Shown here: positions 9,866-17,746 of the stretch, one piece after another | Layout of the letters: each line of letters opens with the position of its first letter | How positions within the stretch are numbered: position 1 is the first letter of the stretch | Source: Streptomyces sp. NBC_00377 | Lineage (GTDB): Bacteria; Actinomycetota; Actinomycetes; Streptomycetales; Streptomycetaceae | Length of the DNA: 64,000 nucleotides | Assembly (NCBI RefSeq): GCF_036075115.1 | Contig: NZ_CP107958.1 | Location: forward strand, 1,364,001 to 1,428,000 | Reading direction: 5' to 3' | Translations under genes and position numbers: made by a program | Notes under the pieces: model-generated | The model's input: the letters and a program-made list of their open reading frames with translations, nothing else | What the model was told of the DNA's origin: nothing | Database searches by the model: none

Positions 9866-11299
9866 TCATACCGGACCGACCGGGACCGGCCGCCACGTGG
9901 GCGGCAGCAGCGCCGGGACGTGCGTGCCCCGCACCTCCGCGAACTCGGAACGCTCGGCGAGCAGTTGACGGGCCGCGGCGCGCGGATCGGTCATCCGGCG
10001 GGCGCTCATGTGGGCCGCCACGAGCCCGGCCGCCAAGGGAGTCGCGAAGGACGTGCCGCTCCAGGACGCCAGTCCCTCGAACATCACCTGGTCCGGCTTG
10101 CCCGGGGTGACCTGCTGCGCCTCGCTCAGCACGCCGACGTGACGCGGGGAGCGGCAGGTGCAGGAGTAGGTGAAGCCGTAGCGGCAGGTCTCGTAGGTGG
10201 AGTGCTGGTAGACGTACGGGACGGGAGTGTCGAAGCCGGTGAGGGCGCTGACGAGGCGCTCGCCCGGGGCGTACACCTTCACCCAGGCGCCGTGGTTGCT
10301 GAAGCAGGCGCCGAACTCGCCGTCGCCGCGCAGGGCGCCCACTGACAGCACCGCGTCGGCGTAGTCGGGCAGCGAGGCGTAGGCGGCGGGCCAAAAGGGC
10401 GAGGCGCTGCCGTTGTTGCCGGCGGCCGCCACCAACAGGGTGTGCTGTGAGCGGAGTTCCTCCATGAACGCGGCCACGCCGAGGAGGCCGTCGACGCGTC
10501 CGTTGGACGTGCCGGCGGAGAGGCTGATGATGTCGGGCCAGCCGTCCTGGACGGCGTCGAACAGGCGCTCCCCGAACTCCGACTCCAGGACGGCGCCGGC
10601 GTCTTCCAGGGTTCCCCGCACGGTGATGTCGGTCCGCGGCGCGACCGCCGCGACGAGTCCCGCGATGAACGTGCCGTGTCCGACGTACTGCTGGAGGATC
10701 CCGTCCTCGTCGGTCTCCCTGACCTGGGCGTCGCCCTCGGTGCGGGCCAGCAGCGGCCAGGAGCGGTAGTCGTGGGTCAGACCGGTGTCGACGACGAGCA
10801 CGTCGACCGTGTCGCCGTCGGTGGCCTGCGCGCCGTCCGCCGTGCGGACCGGGGCGGGGTTGGGCGGTGCGCTGCGCGGGGCCGGCACCGGTTCGTCGCC
10901 GGGGCAGGCGTTGACCGCGATCGACACCAGGTGGTTGCGGCTGACCAGCCGGCGGCCCGTACGGCCTTCCGTCTCGCGCAGCGCGCGCAGGGCCCCCGCC
11001 ACGGTGCGGTCGGTGCCGCGGCCTCCCTCACCGGGGTCGCCGACCCGGATGCGGGTGATGCCCGAGCGGTTGGTCTGCGGGCCGGCCCTGCGCACATGCT
11101 CCGGGGTCAGGCCGTCGGTCGCGGTGAAGTGAGAGCGTACGGCGTCCTCGACAACCCGGGCCTCCTCGCCGTCGCGTGCGAGGACAACGCCCTTCTCGTA
11201 GATGAACTCGGCGGAGTCGTCCGGTCCCATCGCCAACGGGACGTCGGGCAGCGCGCGTTGGATGTGATCGAACTGCTCGTGGAATCGCTGTGGTGCCAT
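9866..11299 (-). CDS. S8 family serine peptidase (subtilase), apparently intracellular
   Basis: 477 residues from ATG 11299 with GGGGAGGAC upstream. The catalytic triad is Asp171 (VVDTGL), His208 (GHGTFIAGL) and Ser417 (SGTSFATPLAAG), with the oxyanion Asn in AAAGNNG. The first ~165 residues are a non-catalytic helical domain (FHEQFDHIQRALPDVPLAMG at its start). There is no signal peptide or membrane anchor, unlike most Streptomyces subtilases, so it should act in the cytoplasm. Just before the catalytic Ser there is an unusual Cys-rich insert, TCRYGFTYSCTC. It is the first gene of a unit with the sigma factor and its partner, and is divergent from the CHAT gene. Confidence 0.94.
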   Translation of the reverse strand: MAPQRFHEQFDHIQRALPDVPLAMGPDDSAEFIYEKGVVLARDGEEARVVEDAVRSHFTATDGLTPEHVRRAGPQTNRSGITRIRVGDPGEGGRGTDRTVAGALRALRETEGRTGRRLVSRNHLVSIAVNACPGDEPVPAPRSAPPNPAPVRTADGAQATDGDTVDVLVVDTGLTHDYRSWPLLARTEGDAQVRETDEDGILQQYVGHGTFIAGLVAAVAPRTDITVRGTLEDAGAVLESEFGERLFDAVQDGWPDIISLSAGTSNGRVDGLLGVAAFMEELRSQHTLLVAAAGNNGSASPFWPAAYASLPDYADAVLSVGALRGDGEFGACFSNHGAWVKVYAPGERLVSALTGFDTPVPYVYQHSTYETCRYGFTYSCTCRSPRHVGVLSEAQQVTPGKPDQVMFEGLASWSGTSFATPLAAGLVAAHMSARRMTDPRAAARQLLAERSEFAEVRGTHVPALLPPTWRPVPVGPV

Positions 11300-11355
11300 G
11301 GGCGTGTCCTCCCCCTGCAGCCGGTATTCGTCAGCATGACCCGCGAGGCGGTCGT

Positions 11356-11365
11356 CTGATACAGG
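11356..11365. promoter_or_regulatory. CTGATACAGG motif upstream of the S8 operon
   Basis: The 10-mer CTGATACAGG (CCTGTATCAG on the minus strand) lies 57 bp before the S8 start and recurs exactly at 16418-16427, just before the LuxR start, in the same orientation relative to both genes. It may be a shared promoter or operator element. The divergent 211-bp region 11300-11510 also holds a TACCAT (11498-11503) placed so that CHAT transcription would begin at its GTG start. Confidence 0.35.
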
Positions 11366-11510
11366 TGGTGCGACGGCGGATGGGGGTGGTGCGGTTGCGG
11401 ACGCACGCCCCCTGGCTACGCCGAGTCCGTTGACGCGACGTCCGATTGTTACTGGTGGATACGGTGCCGAACCGGTGTCGTGCGCAGACCGGAGCACTAC
11501 CATCCGTCGA

Positions 11511-14126
11511 GTGACAGCGGTAACGACAGCGGGAAACGACTCGGTTCTCGAACTGCTGCCGATGGTGTTCGCCGCCCCGGGCGACGCGCTGTCGCGGGCG
11601 GAAGGACTGCTGGACACCGACCCGACGCCGTTGCACGCCTCGGTCGCCCACCAGGTGATCGGCATCTGGCAGCGGGACTGGGGCGACATGCGTCTCGCCC
11701 TGGACCACCTGCGGCGTGCCCGGGACCTCGCGGCGCGCTCGGACTCCGCGGAGCGGGAGGCGGACGTCCTCGGCACGCTCGGTGTGGCCCTGGTGCACGC
11801 GGGACGCACGCGCCAGGGCCTGGCCGCCTTCGAGCGGGGCGTCGAGCGCGGGACGGGCCACACCCGGGCGCGTGTGCTGTACCGGCGGGCCTACTCGCTG
11901 TGGGTCCTCGGGCATCACCGTGAGGCGCTGGAGGACGTACGCCGGACGATTCCCGTGCTGCGCCAGGCCGACGACGTCATCTGGACGGCGCGCGCCCTCA
12001 CCCTGCGAGCCACCGTGCACCTGGCCCTCGGGGCCGTGGACCGGGCCGAGGCGGACTTCACGGCGGCCGAGGCCCTGTGGGACACCACCGGCCAGGAACA
12101 CGACAAGGCGGACGCGGTGGAGAGCCGGGGCCTGGCCGCCTTCCGTTCCGGAGACGTCCCTGCCGCGCTGCGGCTCCTCGACGAGGCGGAGGAGCGGTAC
12201 GCCAAGCTGGGCACGCCCACGTTCATGCTCAACATCCGGCGCTGCGAGGTTCTGATGGCCGCCGGTCTCGCGCCCGAGGCGCTGGCCGAGGCGGACGCGG
12301 CGATCGCGATGCTGGACGGCATCGGTGGGCAGTCCACCCGCAAGGCCGAGCTGCTGCTGGCGGCCGCGAGGGCGGCGCGGCTCGCGGGCGACCCGGGAAC
12401 CGCCATCGCCCGGGCGGCCGTGGCCGAGCGGCTGTTCGCGGCGCAGCGGCGCACCTGGTGGGAGGCGCACGCCCGGCTGGTGCTGATCGAGGCGCGGGTC
12501 GTCACCGGGCGCGGTTCGGGCCGGCTGGTGGCGGACGCCGTCAGGCTCGCCGAGCGGCTGGCCGCCTTCCAGGCGCCGGCCGCGCCGGAGGCCTGGCTGC
12601 TCGCGGGCCGGATCGCGCTCGGCCTCGACTGGAGCGCGGACGCCGAACGGTATCTGGAGATCGCGGCGCGCAGCCGGCGCGGCGGCCCGCCGCTGGCACG
12701 GATGACGGGCTGGGCGGCCCAGGCCCTGTGGGCACGGGCCACCGGTTCCGGCCGGGGCGTGCTCGAGGCGTGCCGGCGCGGGCTCGACGTCCTCGACGAC
12801 CACCGGACGACATTGGGCGCCTCGGAGTTGCGGGCCCGGGCCACCGCACAGGGCGCGGAGCTCGCCGCGCTGGCGCAGGAGGTCAGTCTGGAGCGGGGCG
12901 GGCCACGGCAGTTGCTGGTGTGGAGCGAGCGGTGGCGGGCCACGGCGCTGTCGACGCCGCCGACCCGGCCGCCGGCCGACCCGGCGCTGCTGAGCGGCCT
13001 GACCGCCTTCCGGGAGATCGCCGCCCGCGCGGAGACCGCCCGGATGGACGGCCGGCCCGTGCCGACGCTGGAGCGTGAACAGCGGCGGCTGGAGCGGGAG
13101 ATCCGGTCGCGGACCCTGCACATCCGTGGAGTCACGCCCTGGGGCGGCGACCGGTTCGACGCGGGCCGGTTGCTGGAGCGGCTCGGCGAGGGGCGATTGG
13201 TCGAACTGGCCGTGCTGGACGGGCGGGTTCAGGTTCTCCTCTGTGGCGGCGGGCGGGTACGCCGGTTCCCGGGCGGGCTGCTGGCCGAGGCGGAGCGGGA
13301 GGCCGAACACGTCCAGGCCGGCCTGCGGCGGCTGGCCCACCCCGGTGCGGAGAGCCGGCTGCCGGTGGTCGAGGCGGCGGGCAGGAAGCTGGAGGAACTG
13401 CTGCTGGGCGACGCGGCACGGCAGCTGGGCCCGGGTCCGCTCGTGGTGGTGCCGCCGGCCCGGCTGCACCGGGTGCCGTGGGCACTGCTGCCGTCGCTGC
13501 GGGAGCGGGTGGTCAGTGTCTCGCCGTCGGCCAGTGGCTGGCTGCGCGCGCGGGAGACCGAACCGCCCGCGGGCGGCCGTCAGGTCCTCGTGCGGGGTCC
13601 GGGGCTGGCGTCCTGCGGTGCGGAGGTGCCGGAGGTGGCCGGCCGGTACGGCAGGCCCGTCGTGCTCGAGCAGGACGACGCCCGAGTGCCCCGCGTGTTG
13701 CGGGAGTTGGACGGGGCGGCGCTGGCGCACATCGCCGCGCACGGCACCTTCCGCGGCGACAGTCCGATGTTCTCGTCGCTGCGGATGGCGGACGGGCCGC
13801 TGATCGTCCACGACTTCGAGCGCCTCGCCCGCAGTCCGTACCGGATCATCCTGTCCAGTTGCGACACCGCCCGGCTCGCCTCGGTCGGAGCGGACGAACT
13901 GCTGGGCCTGGTCACGGCGTTGCTGCCGCTGGGCACGGCGGGCGTGGTGGCGAGCAGCGCGCCGGTGAACGACTCGGCGGTCGTCCCGTTGATGCTGGCC
14001 CTGCACCAGGGCATCAGCGCCGGGCTCCCCCTGGCCGAGGCCCTGCGGGACGCCCGGGCCGCGCTGCCGGGCGACGCGCTGCATCAGGCCACCGGGTGGG
14101 CGTTCACGGCGTTCGGCGCGGCCTGA
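11511..14126 (+). CDS. TPR-CHAT domain protein (caspase-like peptidase)
   Basis: 871 residues from GTG 11511. No ribosome site precedes it, but a -10-like TACCAT at 11498-11503 places the transcript start at the GTG, so it is probably leaderless; the frame continues upstream to a TTG at 11430, which I think is not used. Residues ~30-600 are alpha-helical TPR-like repeats (for example LDHLRRARDLAARSDSAERE and LRLLDEAEERYAKLG). The C-terminal CHAT domain has the catalytic dyad His744 (HIAAHGTF) and Cys784 (ILSSCDTA), followed by LPLGTAGVVAS. CHAT proteins are clan CD peptidases; partners often are sensors or substrates encoded nearby, as in the separase-like and type III CRISPR-associated TPR-CHAT enzymes. 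Here the neighbours are an S8 protease, a sigma factor and a metzincin. Confidence 0.93.
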   Translation: MTAVTTAGNDSVLELLPMVFAAPGDALSRAEGLLDTDPTPLHASVAHQVIGIWQRDWGDMRLALDHLRRARDLAARSDSAEREADVLGTLGVALVHAGRTRQGLAAFERGVERGTGHTRARVLYRRAYSLWVLGHHREALEDVRRTIPVLRQADDVIWTARALTLRATVHLALGAVDRAEADFTAAEALWDTTGQEHDKADAVESRGLAAFRSGDVPAALRLLDEAEERYAKLGTPTFMLNIRRCEVLMAAGLAPEALAEADAAIAMLDGIGGQSTRKAELLLAAARAARLAGDPGTAIARAAVAERLFAAQRRTWWEAHARLVLIEARVVTGRGSGRLVADAVRLAERLAAFQAPAAPEAWLLAGRIALGLDWSADAERYLEIAARSRRGGPPLARMTGWAAQALWARATGSGRGVLEACRRGLDVLDDHRTTLGASELRARATAQGAELAALAQEVSLERGGPRQLLVWSERWRATALSTPPTRPPADPALLSGLTAFREIAARAETARMDGRPVPTLEREQRRLEREIRSRTLHIRGVTPWGGDRFDAGRLLERLGEGRLVELAVLDGRVQVLLCGGGRVRRFPGGLLAEAEREAEHVQAGLRRLAHPGAESRLPVVEAAGRKLEELLLGDAARQLGPGPLVVVPPARLHRVPWALLPSLRERVVSVSPSASGWLRARETEPPAGGRQVLVRGPGLASCGAEVPEVAGRYGRPVVLEQDDARVPRVLRELDGAALAHIAAHGTFRGDSPMFSSLRMADGPLIVHDFERLARSPYRIILSSCDTARLASVGADELLGLVTALLPLGTAGVVASSAPVNDSAVVPLMLALHQGISAGLPLAEALRDARAALPGDALHQATGWAFTAFGAA

Positions 14127-14147
14127 GCCACCGACCGCCCGGCCGGT

Positions 14148-16409
14148 TCAGGCAGGCTGCTCCACCAGCCGCGGAAGGGCTGCGCGATCACCCGCGCCGA
14201 GCCGGGTGTAGGCACCGTACAGGTGGTTGCCGACGGTCCTGACGGACAGGGTGAGGCGTTCGGCGATCTGCCGGTTGCTGAGGCCGGCCGCCGCCAGGGT
14301 GACGATCTGCCGCTGCCGTGCGGTGAGTTCACCCAGCACCAGACCGGACAGGGCCGGGGTACGGGCGCCCTGGCAGCGCCGGGCCAGGGCGACGGCACGG
14401 GTCCGGGCGGTGCGGGCCGCACCGGGGTCACGGTGGACCCGCACCGCCTGCGCGTACGCCTCGGCCGCGAAGAGGAGGAACCCGCGTCCCTCGAGCTCGG
14501 CGGCGACCAGATCCAGCGCAGGTCCGTCGCCCCGGGCGAGCGCGCGGGCGTGACGCCCGAAGCAGCCGTCGGACGGCAGCAGCGCCACGACCTGCTCGGG
14601 CACACCGAGACGAACGGCGTCGTAGACGGTGTAGGGGTCGTGGACCGCGCGGGCGTCCCGGGCGGCGCCCGCGTGGCCCGGGGCGGGCCGCACCTGGGAG
14701 GCGTGGGGGGCGTACGCGGTGCAGGGGGCGTCTGCCGCGCCCGAGCCGTGGACCGGGCCGGAGGCGTCGTGGACCCCGCGGGCGTCATGGGCGGCGCCCG
14801 CGTGGCCCGGGGCGGGCCGCACCTGGGACGCGTGAGCGCCGGAGGCGTCCGCGTGGGCGCGGGGGCCGACGGCTCCGTCCGCCGCGCCCGTGCCGTGCAG
14901 CGCGTGGGAGCCCCGGTCCGCCGGGCCGGAGGCGTCGTGGACCCCGCGGGCGTCATGGGCGGCGCCCGCGTGGCCCGGGGCGGCCCGCACCTGGGACGCG
15001 TGAGCGCCCGGGGTGACTGCGACGCCGGTCGTGCCGGGGGCGGTGGTGGGGGTCGTGGTGCCGGGGGTTGTGGCTTGCAGGGTTTCGAGGGCCGTGTCGA
15101 GGTCTCCGCGGACGGCCGGTGGCCAGGCGGCTGTGCCGGGGTGTTCGGCGAGGAGCTCGATCGGGGCGCCCGCCTCCCCCGACTGGGCGGCGGTGAGGGC
15201 GAGTTCGGTGCGGCAGGCGTGGTCCTGCGGGTCGGCGGCGAGGCCCTCCCGCGCCCAGGCCGCCGCCTCACGCAGTTCTCCCCGCAGCCGCGAGAACCGC
15301 GCGCGGACGGCGGCGTACCGCGGTGGCACCGGTCGTCCCTCCGCGACCAGCCACTCCCCCACGGGTGTGGGCGTCGTACGGACGTCGGCCCGCTCGATGC
15401 GGCGGGTCAGGCCGGCCGCCTCGGCGTCGAGGGCGCGGGTCGCGGACCCCCGTCGGGCGGTGAGCCGGCGCGCGCGCAGCCGGCCGGCCGCGGCGCGCAG
15501 GACCGGTCCGTGCAGGGGGTGCGCCAGGCGGACGGTGGCGTCGGCGTCATCCACGTCGAGGAGGCCGTCCGCCTCCAGGCGTTCGAGGACGCGCAGGTCG
15601 AGGGTGTCCGCAGCGGGCGCCAGCGGTTCGGCGAAGGCGAGGCGGTCGAGGGTCTCGCGTTCGTCGGGGCAGGCGCGGCCGAGCGCGGCCGCCGATCGTT
15701 CGCGCAGTGCCGGGGTGACCGGGACCGGGCCGCGCCACATCAGCTCCTCGGAGTCCGCGCACCTGGTGAGCCGGCCCTGTTCGCCCAACGCGTCCAGCAG
15801 GTCCCGCAGGAGGCGCAGATCGCCTCCGCACAGCCGGTGCAGACGGTTGGCGGTGAGGGGCTCCAGGGGGCCGCCGGCTCCGGCGGTGAGGAGCGGGGCG
15901 CTCTCCTCACGGGACAGGGGCTCCAGCACCAGGCGGGGCAGCAGTTCACCCGTCCACAGGCGGGAAACCGCGTCGGGCACGGGGGCGCCGTCCGTGACGA
16001 GGATCAGCAGCCGGGTGCGGCCCTGCACGGCCAGCTGATGCAGCAGCGCGGCGGAGGCGTCGTCCAGCAGATGCGCATCGTCGACCACCAACAGCCCTAC
16101 TCCGGTGAGGAGTTGTACCGCCCGGTGCAGAGAGACACCCTCCGGGAGAAGGGGGGCGAAGGCGGCGAAGGGCAGGTCGCGCATCCCGGGGGTGCCGGTC
16201 ACCCGGGCGCAGTCGGCGCCGCGGAGCGCCTCCGCGGCCAGGCGGGTGCGGCCGCAGCCCGCCGGTCCGCTGATCACGATGCCGGGCCGGCCCACCGCCG
16301 ACGAGCGGCGGACGAGCTCCACTTCCTCGTCCCGGCCCGTGAACGGCCACGGCGGTCGCAGGGCTCCGGCTTGCGTCTCGAACGTCGTCACCTCAACTGG
16401 AGTCCGCAT
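14148..16409 (-). CDS. Large STAND-type LuxR-family transcriptional regulator with internal repeats
   Basis: 753 residues from ATG 16409 (AGG seven bases upstream); a GTG at 16415 is an alternative. N-terminal ATPase domain: FTGRDEEVELV, P-loop GPAGCGRT (about 48-55) in which the normally invariant Lys is Arg, and Walker B LLVVDDAHLLDD. A helical region follows. A repeat region rich in Ala, His, Gly and Asp comes next (three copies of the HASQVRPAPGHAGAA type). The C-terminal LuxR helix-turn-helix is LTARQRQIVTLAAAGLSNRQ...VGNHLYGAYTRLG (about 690-745). It ends 22 bp from the CHAT stop (convergent) and is divergent from the metzincin gene, so it is a likely regulator of the island. Confidence 0.92.
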   Translation of the reverse strand: MRTPVEVTTFETQAGALRPPWPFTGRDEEVELVRRSSAVGRPGIVISGPAGCGRTRLAAEALRGADCARVTGTPGMRDLPFAAFAPLLPEGVSLHRAVQLLTGVGLLVVDDAHLLDDASAALLHQLAVQGRTRLLILVTDGAPVPDAVSRLWTGELLPRLVLEPLSREESAPLLTAGAGGPLEPLTANRLHRLCGGDLRLLRDLLDALGEQGRLTRCADSEELMWRGPVPVTPALRERSAAALGRACPDERETLDRLAFAEPLAPAADTLDLRVLERLEADGLLDVDDADATVRLAHPLHGPVLRAAAGRLRARRLTARRGSATRALDAEAAGLTRRIERADVRTTPTPVGEWLVAEGRPVPPRYAAVRARFSRLRGELREAAAWAREGLAADPQDHACRTELALTAAQSGEAGAPIELLAEHPGTAAWPPAVRGDLDTALETLQATTPGTTTPTTAPGTTGVAVTPGAHASQVRAAPGHAGAAHDARGVHDASGPADRGSHALHGTGAADGAVGPRAHADASGAHASQVRPAPGHAGAAHDARGVHDASGPVHGSGAADAPCTAYAPHASQVRPAPGHAGAARDARAVHDPYTVYDAVRLGVPEQVVALLPSDGCFGRHARALARGDGPALDLVAAELEGRGFLLFAAEAYAQAVRVHRDPGAARTARTRAVALARRCQGARTPALSGLVLGELTARQRQIVTLAAAGLSNRQIAERLTLSVRTVGNHLYGAYTRLGAGDRAALPRLVEQPA
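14638..15008 (-). repeat. In-frame tandem repeats inside the LuxR regulator
   Basis: Two 87-bp blocks at 14754-14840 and 14922-15008 (period 168 bp, 56 codons) differ at only one position that I can see. A third, more diverged copy occupies about 14638-14705. Each encodes a segment of the type HASQVR(P/A)APGHAGAAHDARGVHD. The period is a multiple of three, so copy-number change keeps the HTH in frame. Other LuxR-STAND regulators do not usually carry such a segment. Confidence 0.9.
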
Positions 16410-16417
16410 ACTCACGC

Positions 16418-16427
16418 CTGATACAGG
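16418..16427. promoter_or_regulatory. CTGATACAGG motif upstream of the LuxR gene
   Basis: Exact second copy of the 10-mer seen before the S8 operon, here 9 bp from the regulator start and in the region shared with the divergent metzincin gene. Confidence 0.35.
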
Positions 16428-16487
16428 GCGACTTGAGTAGCCCCCGACTCAGGCACGGGGACGGCCCCGCAGGGCAACCTGGAGCCC

Positions 16488-17573
16488 ATGACGGCCCGTT
16501 ACTGCTCGCTCGCCCAGCAGTCGGCCCCCGCGTTCACGCCGGGGCTGGCCGTGGAGCGGCTCGACGCGCTGATGAGCGGCCGGCGGATGTGGGTCAACGG
16601 CACCGTGCTGCACTACTGCTTCTTCGACGGCGAGAGCGACGGCTCGGTCATTGCCCTGCCGGGGTCGGGAGAGACCCGCTGGGTGTCCTGGGCGGGCGGC
16701 GAGGACCAGCGGGCGGTGGTGCGGGACTGCTTCCGTGAGTGGCGGGACCTGGGCATCGGCGTGACCTTCACCGAGGTCGCGGACCGCTCGGAGGCGGAGG
16801 TGCGCATCGGCTTCCAGTCGGGTGACGGCTCCTGGTCGGCGGTGGGCCGGGACGCGCTGTCGGCCGGTCTCAACGAGCGCACCATGAACTTCGGCTGGGA
16901 CCTGACCGCGCCTGGGGAGCGCGCGACGGCCCTGCACGAGATCGGGCACGCGCTCGGCATGCAGCACGAGCACCAGAGCCCGTTCGCCGGTCTCCACTGG
17001 GACGACGAGGCCGTGTACGCCGATCTGGCGGGCCCGCCCAACCACTGGAGCCGGGCCCGGACCTGGTTCAACATCTTGCGCAAGCTGGACCCGGCGGAGG
17101 TGAACGGGTCGGTGTGGGACCCGCAGTCCGTCATGGAGTACCCCTTCTCGGCGGGTCTGATCCTGGAGCCGGAGCAGTTCCGCCAGGGCGTGCATCCGTC
17201 CGGCGGACTGTCGCCGCTGGACAAGGAGTTCGCCCTCGGCTGGTATCCGCCTGCCGACGCGCCGAGCCCGCCCGCGCTGGTGCCGTACCGTTCGGCGGCG
17301 TTGTCGCTGGGGGCGGGCGAGCAGGCCGACTTCACCGTCGAGCCCCGCGAGACCCGCCAGTACGCGTTCGCCACCTTCGGGCTCAGCGATTCGCTGGTCG
17401 TCGTCTTCGAGGAGCGGGACGGGGAGCCTCGTTTCCTCGCGGGGCACGACGACGGAGGCACTCCGCACAACGCCACGATCAGGGCCCGGCTCGTCAGGGG
17501 CCGCCGCTACTTCGTCCGCGTACGCCTGTACTCGAGCTGGGGTTCGGGCGAGACGGCGGTCATGTGCTGGTGA
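16488..17573 (+). CDS. Metzincin zinc peptidase (astacin/M12-like), no signal peptide
   Basis: 361 residues from ATG 16488 with CTGGAG upstream. The extended zinc motif is HEIGHALGMQHEH (ligands His150, His154, His160, catalytic Glu151), with Glu161 after the third His as in astacins. A Met-turn follows, SVMEYPF (Met216, Tyr218). The C-terminal ~90 residues form a beta-rich domain resembling bacterial pre-peptidase C-terminal domains (FTVEPRETRQYAF, ARLVRGRRYFVRVR). There is no secretion signal, so the enzyme appears cytosolic. That is unusual for this family and matches the other two peptidases of the island. Divergent from the LuxR-type regulator. Confidence 0.92.
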   Translation: MTARYCSLAQQSAPAFTPGLAVERLDALMSGRRMWVNGTVLHYCFFDGESDGSVIALPGSGETRWVSWAGGEDQRAVVRDCFREWRDLGIGVTFTEVADRSEAEVRIGFQSGDGSWSAVGRDALSAGLNERTMNFGWDLTAPGERATALHEIGHALGMQHEHQSPFAGLHWDDEAVYADLAGPPNHWSRARTWFNILRKLDPAEVNGSVWDPQSVMEYPFSAGLILEPEQFRQGVHPSGGLSPLDKEFALGWYPPADAPSPPALVPYRSAALSLGAGEQADFTVEPRETRQYAFATFGLSDSLVVVFEERDGEPRFLAGHDDGGTPHNATIRARLVRGRRYFVRVRLYSSWGSGETAVMCW

Positions 17574-17746
17574 GCCGAGGGGGCGCGTAGAGACCGCAGT
17601 CCGGCGCCGGGGGAAGCGCCGGGGACACGTCGTCTTCGGGGGAGGGAGGCGTGTCCCCGGCCGCACCGGCTCCGGGGTCCGCGTACGGGTTCCGGCGGTG
17701 TGTCGCGATCACGCGCACCGGACGGCCGGAGGGTGGTCGCGGGGGC

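Noticed and set aside
17560..17718. 52-codon minus-strand ORF ending PALPPAPDCGLYAPPRLTST, possible RiPP-like peptide
   Set aside because: High GC3 but no ribosome site, no known leader/core pattern and overlap with the end of the metzincin gene; too weak to call.
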